Assembly: GCA_902779055.1 (NCBI GenBank)
Contig: CACZAD010000034.1
Location: 1-61,470 of the forward strand
Direction: 5' to 3'
Length of the DNA stretch: 61,470 nt
Source of the DNA: Fibrobacter succinogenes
GTDB taxonomy: Bacteria > Fibrobacterota > Fibrobacteria > Fibrobacterales > Fibrobacteraceae
A program made the position numbers and the translations under genes. Positions 41,783 through 50,376 of the stretch are shown here, piece by piece (the stretch's first letter is position 1; every line of letters begins with the position of its first letter). The notes under the pieces were generated by a model. That model made no database searches, was not told the DNA's origin, and saw only the letters and a program-made list of their open reading frames with translations.

Positions 41783-44179
41783 TTATTTTCCGAGAACTAC
41801 GGCGTTGTAAGAACCACCCGTAGCAAACGAGGTCACCAAAATCTTCTTGAAACCGGCTGTCGCGACTTTCTTCTTGGAAACGCTACCGTCATTTGCGACA
41901 AAGTAAGCATTTTCTTCGGCAAGTTCGCCACCGAGCATAAGAGCGGCATCGGCTGCGGCAAGTGCAGCAGAAGCGGCACGGCCTTCACCCACACGTTCCT
42001 TCACCTGGAAGAGCGGGAGGCTTGCAAGCTTGTCGCCAAACACGCGTGCGTAAGCAGCCTTTTCGATATCATCAATCGTCTTGAGACCGTTAGCAAAACC
42101 GCAGACGGCGTCAATTTCGTTTGCAGAAACGCCAGCATCCTTGAGGGCTGCGTTGATGGCGATGTCGAGAGCGTCGCCAGAACCGGACACCTTGCCGAAC
42201 TTCACGTTCTTGCGGCCGTTACCGTAGCCGAGGGCATAGCAGTAGACCTTGGCACCACGAGCCTTGGCATAGTCTTCCGTTTCCATGATGATCGAAACAG
42301 AACCGTCGCCCACCACAAAGCCGTTAGAGTTCGAATACGGTCCGACGACCTTATCTGCAGCAACGTTCAACTTCTGGCAGAATTCAGTGATGATCGGAAG
42401 GTTTTCGTCCGTACCCGTAGCCATCATGACCTCTTGCTGACCGTCGTGGATGACGTTCATGGAGTATCCGATGCTGTCGAGACCGGAAAGCGGACCCGTC
42501 GTGATCGTCACGCCGTAGCCCTTGATACCGGAGAGGATGGAGAGGTATCCGCCAGCAGCGTTATAAACAGTGTGGGGGAACTTGAAAGCACTGCCACCGG
42601 CGTTACCCGCTTCGGCAATGAGTTCTTCAAAATCGTATGTTGCACCGAGACCGCCTTCGCTAGTACCCACAATGATACCGATCTGCTTGGCATTGTCTTC
42701 GGTGACTGTCAAATTGGCATCCTTGAGGGCGCGCATGCCGGACACGGTCTGGAGCTGTCCCAGATTGTCGAGCTTGCGGTAGAAGGCCATCTTGATGCCG
42801 AGTTCCTTGTAATCGTCGTTCGTAACGGTAGAGCAAATGGAAGCGGATTCCGGGAGCTTACCGTTCTTGACGGATTCAAGGTAAATTTCCTTGCTGTTAC
42901 CGATCGGGCTCACGATGCCGATACCCGTCACGGCAATCTTCTTGTCCTTGGCGACCTGGCTCTGCACATCACCCGGCTTCTTGCTGAACACGATGCTTGC
43001 GTTCGTGCCGCCGAAGGCGACGTTGTTGCTCATGACGCATTCGAGTTCCTTAGCGCGCGGGGTGTTCTGCACGTAGTCCATCGTGCCGACCTTGGCCTTG
43101 AGGGCTTCGGAATCTTCGGCGGTGTAATGGAGCGTCGGAAGGACAGTGTTCGTTGTAAGGGCCTTGATGCTGAACACGGCTTCGATAGCACCGGCGGCAC
43201 CGAGGCAATGGCCCGTCATCACCTTAGTTGAACTGACACTCAAGGTCGGATTTTCTTCGTCGAAGAACTTGTGGAATGCATTGATTTCTGCATTGTCATT
43301 CTTGCCGGTACCCGTACCGTGAGCATTCAAGTAACCGATGTCGGACTTCTTAATTCCAGAATTCTTGACAGCACGGTCCATCGCTTCGAGAAGGCAGAGG
43401 CCATCTTCGCGCGGAGCCGTAATGTGGTGGGCATCGCTAGTGACGCCAGCACCGAGAACTTCGCAATAACGCTTGGCGTTACGCTTTTCGGCGTGTTCCA
43501 GAGATTCGACAATCACGATGCCGGCACCTTCACCGAGGGTGATGCCGTTGCAGTGGTTGAACGGAGAGCAGCCATTCTCGTCCAATGCATGGAGAGAAAG
43601 GAATCCGGAATATGGAACAGAAGCGAAGGTATCCGCACCACCGGCAATCACGACATCAGCCTTGCCAGCGCGAATCAAGTCGCAAGCCACGGCAATGGAG
43701 ATCGTACCGGCAGCGCAGGCATTACCCACGTTTGTAACAATGCCGCCCGCATGGCAGGCTTCTGCCACTTGGGATGCAATTGCAGCGATAGGCATCTTCG
43801 GGATTTCGTTGGCATCCTTGCCGCCACGGTGGTATTTCTCAATGCTGAGGACACCGCCCACGCAGCTACCGATAATGACGCTTACGCGGCTATCATCAGC
43901 AAAATCAGCAAGACCAGCATCGTTAAGGGCTTCTTTAGCAGCCTTGATGCAAAGCTTGGAGGCGCGGTCCTTTTCGTCCGGAGATTCAATTTCGTCAAGA
44001 GTATCACAGTTGACTTCGGCAGCCAGGTCTGCATAGCAGTTCTTGGTATCAAGCGAAGTGGTCTTGTGAATGCCAGAAACAGAATTCAGGGCGTTTTTCC
44101 AGGTTTCTTCAACATTGTTGCCTACGGCGCAAATAACGCCAAGGCCCGAAACAACACAACGACGATTATTAGGAGTCAT
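41783..44179 (-). CDS. Fused ketosynthase and chain-length-factor-like protein
   Basis: A 798-aa protein made of two KAS domains. Domain 1 (about 1-405) has all three catalytic residues: Cys155 in GNACAAGT, His287 in LNAHGTGTGKND and His324 in STKVMTGHCLGAAG. Domain 2 (about 414-798) keeps the fold but has lost them: the Cys position reads TTGPLSG (Pro near 563), and both His motifs are replaced (CGFANGLKTID; QVKERVGEGRAAS). An active KS plus an inactive partner is how type II polyketide and aryl polyene systems work as KS/CLF heterodimers; here they are one chain. The ACP gene is 39 bases upstream. Confidence 0.88.
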   Translation of the reverse strand: MTPNNRRCVVSGLGVICAVGNNVEETWKNALNSVSGIHKTTSLDTKNCYADLAAEVNCDTLDEIESPDEKDRASKLCIKAAKEALNDAGLADFADDSRVSVIIGSCVGGVLSIEKYHRGGKDANEIPKMPIAAIASQVAEACHAGGIVTNVGNACAAGTISIAVACDLIRAGKADVVIAGGADTFASVPYSGFLSLHALDENGCSPFNHCNGITLGEGAGIVIVESLEHAEKRNAKRYCEVLGAGVTSDAHHITAPREDGLCLLEAMDRAVKNSGIKKSDIGYLNAHGTGTGKNDNAEINAFHKFFDEENPTLSVSSTKVMTGHCLGAAGAIEAVFSIKALTTNTVLPTLHYTAEDSEALKAKVGTMDYVQNTPRAKELECVMSNNVAFGGTNASIVFSKKPGDVQSQVAKDKKIAVTGIGIVSPIGNSKEIYLESVKNGKLPESASICSTVTNDDYKELGIKMAFYRKLDNLGQLQTVSGMRALKDANLTVTEDNAKQIGIIVGTSEGGLGATYDFEELIAEAGNAGGSAFKFPHTVYNAAGGYLSILSGIKGYGVTITTGPLSGLDSIGYSMNVIHDGQQEVMMATGTDENLPIITEFCQKLNVAADKVVGPYSNSNGFVVGDGSVSIIMETEDYAKARGAKVYCYALGYGNGRKNVKFGKVSGSGDALDIAINAALKDAGVSANEIDAVCGFANGLKTIDDIEKAAYARVFGDKLASLPLFQVKERVGEGRAASAALAAADAALMLGGELAEENAYFVANDGSVSKKKVATAGFKKILVTSFATGGSYNAVVLGK

Positions 44180-44218
44180 AGAAATTCCAAAAATGCTAGA
44201 ACAATAGAAAAGGCTTGA

Positions 44219-44464
44219 TTAAGCCTTGTTCTTTTCGATGAAAGCGGCGATGGTGTCGATGCTCTGGAAGTTTTCCTTTGCAACGCCAGTCATGGAAACG
44301 CCGAAGTTGTCATCGACGAAGGAGATGATTTCAAGGGAGTCCACGGAGTCAAGACCGATTTCTTCGCCGAAAAGCGGAGTATCGTAGTTCAAAACATCGC
44401 CATCTACGCCGAGATCGGACATAAAGAATGCCTTGAGTTTGCTCTTGATTTCTTCGTTTGCCAT
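44219..44464 (-). CDS. Acyl carrier protein, GLDSVDSLE type
   Basis: An 81-aa carrier. The phosphopantetheine serine is in EIGLDSVDSLEI (Ser40). Housekeeping AcpP usually has GADSLDTVE; the GLDSVDSLE form is usual in specialised type II systems such as aryl polyene clusters. It is acidic, with a four-helix pattern. First gene of the minus-strand operon. A TATCTTTG element lies at 44498-44505, and the start follows GAGGAAA. Confidence 0.88.
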   Translation of the reverse strand: MANEEIKSKLKAFFMSDLGVDGDVLNYDTPLFGEEIGLDSVDSLEIISFVDDNFGVSMTGVAKENFQSIDTIAAFIEKNKA

Positions 44465-44497
44465 AATATTATTTCCTCTTTTGATAAAATTTTAGCA

Positions 44498-44505
44498 CAA
44501 AGATA
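44498..44505 (-). promoter_or_regulatory. TATCTTTG -7-like element of the ACP operon
   Basis: Exact TAnnTTTG on the minus strand, 33 bases before the ACP start; this leader does contain a ribosome site. Confidence 0.4.
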
Positions 44506-44672
44506 GAAAATTATTCTTTCAGAAACTGTTCATTTTATAAAAAACGTACAAAATGCAAAATATGGGGATAAATGGATCTAATTAAAAACAACGCCCCCAA
44601 ACGTATGGCAAACTTTTTCAAAAAGTATGTTTTCTGTAACATTTTAATACCATATTCAGTAACATTATTTAC

Positions 44673-44680
44673 TAAATTTG
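44673..44680 (+). promoter_or_regulatory. TAAATTTG element 5 bases before fabD
   Basis: TAAATTTG, AGCCC, ATG: identical element and spacing to metG. No Shine-Dalgarno. Confidence 0.5.
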
Positions 44681-44685
44681 AGCCC

Positions 44686-45534
44686 ATGATTTCATATGTA
44701 TTCCCCGGTCAGGGTTCTCAGTTCCCAGGAATGGGCAAAGATTTATTTGAGTCGAACGCCGACGTCAAGTCGATGTTCTTAAAGGCAAACGAAATTCTCG
44801 GCTTCAACATCACAGACGTGATGTTCAATGGCACCGCAGAAGACCTCAAGCAGACGAAAGTCACGCAGCCGGCAGTGTTCCTGCTCTCCGTGGCCATGGC
44901 TAAGGTCCAGGGTGGAAAGCCGGACATGGCCGCAGGTCATTCACTCGGTGAATTCTCTGCATTGACCGCCACGGGCGCAATCACGTTCGAAGCAGGCCTC
45001 AAGCTCGTTGCAAAGCGTGCCGAAGCCATGCAGAAGGCTTGCGAACTCCGTCCGGGCACGATGGCCGCTGTTCTCGGTGGTTCTGACGAACTCGTCGAAG
45101 AAGCATGCGCCCAGGTCAAGGACGCCGCAGTTGTTCCGGCTAACTTCAACAGCCCGGGACAGGTCGTTATTTCTGGCGAAAAGAAGGGCATCGACGAAGT
45201 TGCCGCTTACCTCACCGGTAAGGTCAAGCGCGTCGTTCCGCTGCAGGTCGGTGGTGCATTCCACTCCCCGCTTATGGAAAGCGCCCGTGCAGAACTTGCA
45301 AAGGCTATCGAAGAAACTGAATTCTCGACGCCGGTCTGCCCGGTCTACCAGAACGTGGACGCCAAGCCGCACACGGATCCGAACGAAATCAAGGCCAACC
45401 TTCTCACTCAGCTCACTTCCCCCGTCCGTTGGACACAGACGGTCAAGAACATGATTGCTGATGGTGCCACCGAATTCAAGGAACTTGGCCCCGGCGAAGT
45501 TCTCACCAACCTTATCAAGCGTATTCAGAAGTAA
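44686..45534 (+). CDS. fabD: Malonyl-CoA-ACP transacylase
   Basis: A 282-aa enzyme that loads malonyl groups on ACP. Starts MISYVFPGQGSQFPGMGKDL; catalytic Ser in AAGHSLGEFSALTA; LRPGTMAAVLGG; later GAFHSPLM with the second His. The ATG at 44686 is chosen because conserved sequence begins there and TAAATTTG precedes it by five bases; the frame is open 38 codons upstream. It is divergent from the ACP operon and 29 bases before the carboxyltransferase gene, placing malonyl supply beside the ketosynthase genes. Confidence 0.94.
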   Translation: MISYVFPGQGSQFPGMGKDLFESNADVKSMFLKANEILGFNITDVMFNGTAEDLKQTKVTQPAVFLLSVAMAKVQGGKPDMAAGHSLGEFSALTATGAITFEAGLKLVAKRAEAMQKACELRPGTMAAVLGGSDELVEEACAQVKDAAVVPANFNSPGQVVISGEKKGIDEVAAYLTGKVKRVVPLQVGGAFHSPLMESARAELAKAIEETEFSTPVCPVYQNVDAKPHTDPNEIKANLLTQLTSPVRWTQTVKNMIADGATEFKELGPGEVLTNLIKRIQK

Positions 45535-45563
45535 TCACGCTATATATAATATACAGGAATTTT

Positions 45564-47060
45564 ATGTGGGATAAATCGTATTTAGAAAAATTGAGCGAAC
45601 GCAACGCCAAGGCTCAGGCCGGTGGCGGCGCCGCTCGTGTAGAAAAGCAGCATTCCCAGGGCAAGCTCACCGCTCGTGAACGCCTTGAAATCCTTTTCGA
45701 TAAGGGCACGTTCAAGGAAATCGGCGCTATGCGCCTTTCCCAGAGCATCGAACTCCCGGAATCCAAGCGCATTTACGGTGACGGTGTCGTCACGGGTTAC
45801 GGCAAGATCAATGGCCGTCCGGTGTACGCCTGCTCCCAGGACTTCACGGTGAGCGGCGGTTCTCTCGGTTCCGCACACGCGAAGAAGATCTGCCACGTGA
45901 TGGACCTCGCCCTTGATTCTATGGTGCCGTTCATCAGCATCAACGATGGCGGTGGCGCACGTATCGAAGAAGGCGTTAGCTCCCTCGACGGTTACAGCGG
46001 CATTTTTGCCCGTAACACCTGGGCAAGCGGCGTGATTCCGCAGATTTCCGTGATTCTCGGACCGTGCGCAGGTGGTGCTTGCTACTCCCCGGCTATTACG
46101 GACTTTATCTTCATGACCGAAAAGACGAGCCAGATGTTCATCACGGGCCCGGCAGTCGTGAAGGCTGTGACGGCAGAAGTTGTGACCCCGGACCAGCTCG
46201 GTGGCGCAGGCGTTCATTCCTCCAAATCCGGTGTTGCACACTTCGTGTACAAGGATGACAGAGAATGCCTCGAAGGTGTCCGTAACTTGCTCAAGTACCT
46301 CCCGCAGAGCAACGTCGACAAGTCCGTCGCTCAGGCCGGTACGATCGTAGACAAGTCCGCAGACATCGAAGAAATCATTCCGGACAACTTCAAGCGCGCT
46401 TACGATGTTCGCGACGTGCTGAACTGCTTTGCCGACAAGGATTCCTTCCTCGAAATCCAGCCGGAATTTGCAAAGAACGTTGTCATCGGCTTTATCCGCC
46501 TCGACGGTAACGTGATTGGCGTTGTCGCCAACCAGCCGAAGTACCTCGCCGGTTCTTTGGACGTGGACGCTAGCGACAAGGCAGCACGCTTTGTCCGTTT
46601 CTGCGACAGCTTCAACATTCCTATCCTTACGCTCGAAGACGTTCCGGGTTACATGCCGGGCACGAAGCAGGAACACAACGGCATTATCCGCCACGGTGCA
46701 AAGCTCCTCTTTGCGGCTTACGGTGGCGCATACATCGCCATGAACAGCAAGAACCTCGGTGCAGACTGCGTGTTCGCCCTCCCGATCGCTCAGATCGCCG
46801 TTATGGGTGCTGAAGGCGCTGTTGACATCCTCCGCAGAAAGGAAATCGCCGCTTCTGCAGAACCGGCCAAGCTCCGCGAACAGTACATTTCCGAGTACGA
46901 AGAAAAGTACTTGAACCCGTACATTGCCGCCGGCAACGGATTCATCGACGAAGTCATCGAACCGAAGAGCGTTCGTGACCGCCTTGTTTCTGCATTCGAA
47001 AACCTGAAGAACAAGAAGAAGGCTGTTCTCTGGAAGAAGCACGGAAACATTCCGCTGTAA
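45564..47060 (+). CDS. Acyl-CoA carboxyltransferase (PccB/MmdA-like)
   Basis: A 498-aa protein of the biotin-dependent carboxyltransferase family. It has the two oxyanion regions SINDGGGARIEEGVSSLDGY and LGPCAGGACYSP, and LEDVPGYMPGTKQEHNG with GAEGAVDILRRKEI at the C-terminal half. Members act on propionyl-CoA, methylmalonyl-CoA or acetyl-CoA. Next to fabD it could make malonyl-CoA; equally it could work in the succinate/propionate metabolism of Fibrobacter. No biotin carboxylase or carrier gene is adjacent. CAGGA start site; strong terminator after. Confidence 0.88.
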   Translation: MWDKSYLEKLSERNAKAQAGGGAARVEKQHSQGKLTARERLEILFDKGTFKEIGAMRLSQSIELPESKRIYGDGVVTGYGKINGRPVYACSQDFTVSGGSLGSAHAKKICHVMDLALDSMVPFISINDGGGARIEEGVSSLDGYSGIFARNTWASGVIPQISVILGPCAGGACYSPAITDFIFMTEKTSQMFITGPAVVKAVTAEVVTPDQLGGAGVHSSKSGVAHFVYKDDRECLEGVRNLLKYLPQSNVDKSVAQAGTIVDKSADIEEIIPDNFKRAYDVRDVLNCFADKDSFLEIQPEFAKNVVIGFIRLDGNVIGVVANQPKYLAGSLDVDASDKAARFVRFCDSFNIPILTLEDVPGYMPGTKQEHNGIIRHGAKLLFAAYGGAYIAMNSKNLGADCVFALPIAQIAVMGAEGAVDILRRKEIAASAEPAKLREQYISEYEEKYLNPYIAAGNGFIDEVIEPKSVRDRLVSAFENLKNKKKAVLWKKHGNIPL

Positions 47061-47093
47061 TTCTGGACCAGCTGCAATAGCTTATCGCTATTA

Positions 47094-47130
47094 AAAAAAG
47101 TCCCGGTTCTTTATGAACTGGGACTTTTTC
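47094..47130. terminator. Bidirectional terminator
   Basis: AAAAAGTCCCGGTTC / TTTAT / GAACTGGGACTTTTT between the convergent carboxyltransferase and CAP lipoprotein genes. Confidence 0.9.
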
Positions 47131-47146
47131 GTTTTTACATTCCGAT

Positions 47147-47902
47147 TTACTTTCTAAAGAAGTTCACGTTGAACCAGCCCTTCTTTCCGTCTTCGGAAAG
47201 CGCAATGCCGCAGGCGACAGTTTTGTAATTGCCCTTCATATTGAGGTAATGGCCGATGTAGGAATAATCCTCGTCTTTATTCGGATCGCGTTCACCGCTT
47301 GTCACAAGTGCCTTTTCGTCTTCCCACATCATCTTGAGGTAAGCGTCAGAGACTTCGACGGCGGTTTTTCGCCAGGAGGTGTTGAAGTTCGGACCAGAAT
47401 TCTGGGCGCCTTCGCCGCAATCACCGAAATGTGCGTGCGCTTTATTCGAAGCGAGATCATCGGCTGCTTCCTTGTCGGTGCAAGTCTGCTTTTCTTCGGG
47501 CGCAAGCGTCAACGGTTCCAAGTTTTCGGTAGCTCGGTATTCATTGATTTTATCGAGGCAAGACTCGCGCCAATTCTCGCTGAAGAAGGCGTTTCCCGTA
47601 GACGAAGAAGATTTCGCAGAAGACGACGATTCAGCTGAAGACGATGACGCAGCAGATGATTCAGGCGCTGTTTCGGAAGATGAACTCGAAGCTTTTGCCG
47701 AGGAGGAACGCACTATAGACGAAGAACTTTCAGATGTTTTCGAAGAAGAACTAGGCTCTGTTTCAGACGATGAACTCCGTGCAGGATCCTCGCCTACAGC
47801 AACTGTAATATGACCGGATTCTTCGGAACATCCCGACATGGCAAAAACTAGTGATGCACCAAATGCTAGACTCGCCATATTTTTAAACAAATTAATTTTC
47901 AT
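47147..47902 (-). CDS. CAP/SCP-domain lipoprotein with poly-serine linker
   Basis: A 251-aa protein from the ATG at 47900-47902. Lipobox MSGC (Cys near residue 25); then about 65 residues made mostly of Ser, Ala and Glu (the Ser-rich linkers usual on Fibrobacter surface proteins); then a CAP domain (CLDKINEYRATENLEPLTLA, HAHFGDCGEGAQN, DYSYIGHYLNMKGNYKTVACGIA). CAP proteins have varied roles and some bind glycans or lipids. In-frame upstream codons to 47947 lack a start site. It is likely displayed on the outer membrane; the partner is unknown. Confidence 0.85.
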   Translation of the reverse strand: MKINLFKNMASLAFGASLVFAMSGCSEESGHITVAVGEDPARSSSSETEPSSSSKTSESSSSIVRSSSAKASSSSSETAPESSAASSSSAESSSSAKSSSSTGNAFFSENWRESCLDKINEYRATENLEPLTLAPEEKQTCTDKEAADDLASNKAHAHFGDCGEGAQNSGPNFNTSWRKTAVEVSDAYLKMMWEDEKALVTSGERDPNKDEDYSYIGHYLNMKGNYKTVACGIALSEDGKKGWFNVNFFRK

Positions 47903-48003
47903 AATAAACCTTAAAATGTAACATCGAGTTAATAATAGTATTTCCAAGAAGGAGAAGCCCTCCCCATTCGCGGATTATGCTCACATAAGTGCTAGTAGCA
48001 TTC

Positions 48004-48054
48004 AAGGCGAGTGTCGCGACAGGCTGCTTGCAGACTGTCATGATTGAACCGAAG
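48004..48054. repeat. TT-centred hairpin element
   Basis: Hairpin arms GACAGGCTGC (48018-48027) and GCAGACTGTC (48030-48039) around TT, one mismatch. Flanks AAGGCGAGTGTCGC and GAACCGAAG match the element at 50509-50557. It lies in the 278-base gap 47903-48180, which also has a short palindrome GACGC-AAA-GCGTC and otherwise no gene. Confidence 0.6.
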
Positions 48055-48167
48055 ATGCTGACGCAAAGCGTCAAAGCACTAAGCGATCAAAGAGATCAAG
48101 TCGGGCATAACAAGCTCATTTCACGGGAATCCACAAGGAGCCCCTACAATCCCCACCTACAATTTAC

Positions 48168-48175
48168 TATCTTTG
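48168..48175 (+). promoter_or_regulatory. TATCTTTG element 5 bases before the ABC-F gene
   Basis: TATCTTTG, GCGCC, ATG: exact TAnnTTTG at the same spacing as metG and fabD, no Shine-Dalgarno. Confidence 0.5.
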
Positions 48176-48180
48176 GCGCC

Positions 48181-49776
48181 ATGCTTAATGTTTCTAATGT
48201 CAGTCTTCAATATGGTAGCCGAGTCCTCTTCAAGGAAGTAAACCTTTCCTTCAAGCGCGGCAACTGCTACGGTGTTATCGGCGCAAACGGTGCCGGCAAG
48301 TCCACATTCCTCAAGATTCTCTCTGGCGAACTCGAACCGAATACGGGTGAAGTCACGAAGGACCCGGGCGAACGTATCGCCGTCCTTAAGCAAGACCACT
48401 TTGCCTACGAAAACAACACGGTTCTCGAAACCGTGATGATGGGATTCCCTGAACTTTATGAACTCAGCAAGAAGCGCGACGAACTTTATGCGCTCCCGGA
48501 AATGACCGAAGAACAGGGTATGCAGGCCATGGAAATCGAAACGCGCTTTGGCGAAATCGGCGGTTACGAAGCCGACTCCAACGCAGCCGTGCTCCTCAAG
48601 GGTCTTGGCATTCCCGAAGAATTCCATTACAACTTGATGTCCGACCTCGACGGTGGTCAAAAAATCCGTGTGCTTCTCGCCCAGGCTCTGTTTGGCAACC
48701 CGGACATTTTGCTCTTGGACGAACCGACAAACCACCTTGACTTGGAAACGGTTTCCTGGCTCGAAGACTACCTCGAACGTTTTGAAAACATCGTGATCGT
48801 GGTGAGCCATGACCGTCACTTCTTGAACGCCGTCTGCACGCACACTTGCGATATCGACTACGGCAAGATCAACATTTACGGCGGTAACTACGAATTCTGG
48901 TACGCAGCAAGCCAGCTCGCCCAAAAGCAGCGCAAGGACCAGAACCGCCGCGCCGAAGAAAAGATCGAAGAATTGAAGGCGTTCATCCGCCGCTTCGCTT
49001 CGAACGCCGCTAAGGCCAAGCAGGCCACCAGCCGTAAGAAGCTTTTGGACAAGATGACCGTCGAAGAAATGCCGGCCTCCAGCCGTAAGTTCCCGTGGGT
49101 CAACTTCAAGATGGACCGCGAACCGGGCAAGATCGTGCTCGAAGTCAAGAACGCCACCGTTGATGGCGGCGACGGCATCATCTGCAAGGGATTCGACTTC
49201 TCGCTCGGCAACCAGGACAAGGTTGCTCTCGTCGGTGAATTCGACACGCTCAAGACCGCATTCTTCCAGCTCATTGCCGAAGAAACTAAGGCTCCGGAAG
49301 GCGTGCTCAAATGGGGCAACACCATCAGCTACAACTACTTCCCGAAGAACAACGACGCCTACTTCAAGACGGACCTCTCCCTTGTGGATTGGCTGCGCCA
49401 GTACAGCAAGGAACAGGACGAAACGTTCATCCGCGGATTCCTCGGCCGCATGCTCTTTACCGGCGAAGAAGCCCTCAAGAGCGCAAACGTGCTCTCCGGT
49501 GGTGAAAAGGTGCGCTGCATGCTTTCGAAGATGATGCTCTCGAACGCAAACTGCTTGCTCCTCGACGAACCGACGGCACACCTCGACTTGGAAGCCATTA
49601 CCGCTTTGAACAACGGCCTCAAGGCATTCCAGGGTCCGGTCATCTTCTGCTCTCAGGACCATGAATTTGTCCAGACCGTCGCAAACCGCGTCTTGGAACT
49701 CACGCCGAACGGTGTTGTTGACCGCAGCATTACCTTCGACGAATGGCTCGAAAGCAAGAAGACCAAGAAGAAGTAA
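48181..49776 (+). CDS. ABC-F family ATPase (YbiT/Uup-like)
   Basis: A 531-aa protein with two ABC domains and no membrane span; ABC-F proteins act on the ribosome. Domain 1: Walker A GANGAGKST, signature LDGGQ, Walker B ILLLDEPTNHLD. Linker about residues 235-320. Domain 2: Walker A is altered to GEFDTLKT (the second Gly is Leu), while LSGGEK and LLLDEPTAHLD remain. The start is the ATG at 48181, where conserved sequence begins; the frame is open 64 codons further upstream through a repeat element. Monocistronic, with a hairpin at 49793-49817 behind it. Confidence 0.92.
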   Translation: MLNVSNVSLQYGSRVLFKEVNLSFKRGNCYGVIGANGAGKSTFLKILSGELEPNTGEVTKDPGERIAVLKQDHFAYENNTVLETVMMGFPELYELSKKRDELYALPEMTEEQGMQAMEIETRFGEIGGYEADSNAAVLLKGLGIPEEFHYNLMSDLDGGQKIRVLLAQALFGNPDILLLDEPTNHLDLETVSWLEDYLERFENIVIVVSHDRHFLNAVCTHTCDIDYGKINIYGGNYEFWYAASQLAQKQRKDQNRRAEEKIEELKAFIRRFASNAAKAKQATSRKKLLDKMTVEEMPASSRKFPWVNFKMDREPGKIVLEVKNATVDGGDGIICKGFDFSLGNQDKVALVGEFDTLKTAFFQLIAEETKAPEGVLKWGNTISYNYFPKNNDAYFKTDLSLVDWLRQYSKEQDETFIRGFLGRMLFTGEEALKSANVLSGGEKVRCMLSKMMLSNANCLLLDEPTAHLDLEAITALNNGLKAFQGPVIFCSQDHEFVQTVANRVLELTPNGVVDRSITFDEWLESKKTKKK

Positions 49777-49792
49777 ATCAACGTATGAGTAC

Positions 49793-49817
49793 GGGGTGCG
49801 CTTTAGCGCGCCCCTTC
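49793..49817 (+). terminator. Hairpin after the ABC-F gene
   Basis: GGGGTGCGC / TTTA / GCGCGCCCC with one mismatch, followed by TTC; weak as an intrinsic terminator. Confidence 0.4.
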
Positions 49818-49828
49818 AAACATCAAAA

Positions 49829-50362
49829 ATGCATCCGATACGTCACTTCATCACGATTACCAAGCACAAGAACGAAGTCATGCGACTTTGTTTTAAAGCG
49901 GGTATCGGGTTGCAGGGTTTGCTGCACGACCTTTCGAAATACAGCCCAACCGAATTCATTCCGGGCGCAAAATACTACACGGGCAAGGAATCGCCAAACA
50001 ACGGCGAACGCCGCGCCACAGGCTACAGTCTTGCGTGGATGCACCATAAAGGGCGCAACAAGCACCACTTTGAATTCTGGTACGATTACGATATGAAAAC
50101 CAGAAAAATCGTGCCGATGGACATGCCGGACCGATACATCAAGGAGATGTTCTGCGACCGCGTGGCAGCCTCCAAGACGTACAACAAGGAAACGTACACG
50201 CAAGAAGCACCGCTCCTGTATTTGACGAAAAGCACGGCCCACGAGAAGATGACGGAAACGACTTACAAGAAGTTGTTGTTCCTGCTCAAAAAACTCGCAA
50301 AGGATGGCGAAAAAGAAACACTTAGGTTTATGCGGCATTGCAAGGAACTGCCGACAGAATAG
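49829..50362 (+). CDS. DUF5662-family protein
   Basis: A 177-aa protein starting MHPIRHFITITKHKNEVMRL. It has HD-like metal-binding signs: QGLLHDLSKYSPTEF near residue 33, AWMHHKGRNKHHFEFWYDYD near residue 72. This pattern is that of DUF5662 proteins, found in bacteria and phages with no settled function; an HD-type hydrolase is plausible. The ATG at 49829 follows a hairpin; no clear Shine-Dalgarno. It is not linked to its neighbours. Confidence 0.75.
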   Translation: MHPIRHFITITKHKNEVMRLCFKAGIGLQGLLHDLSKYSPTEFIPGAKYYTGKESPNNGERRATGYSLAWMHHKGRNKHHFEFWYDYDMKTRKIVPMDMPDRYIKEMFCDRVAASKTYNKETYTQEAPLLYLTKSTAHEKMTETTYKKLLFLLKKLAKDGEKETLRFMRHCKELPTE

Positions 50363-50376
50363 TATATTTAAAGGTG

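Noticed and set aside
47989..48180. A 64-codon extension of the ABC-F frame
   Set aside because: It runs through a hairpin repeat and shows no conservation; the ATG at 48181 has a promoter-like element five bases before it.
48157..49662. A 501-codon minus-strand frame opposite the ABC-F gene, and similar long frames opposite the carboxyltransferase (45582-47042), argH (23897-25321) and the radical SAM gene (32579-34051)
   Set aside because: All are antisense to recognised proteins, have no family features, and use His/Val/Phe-rich shadow composition.
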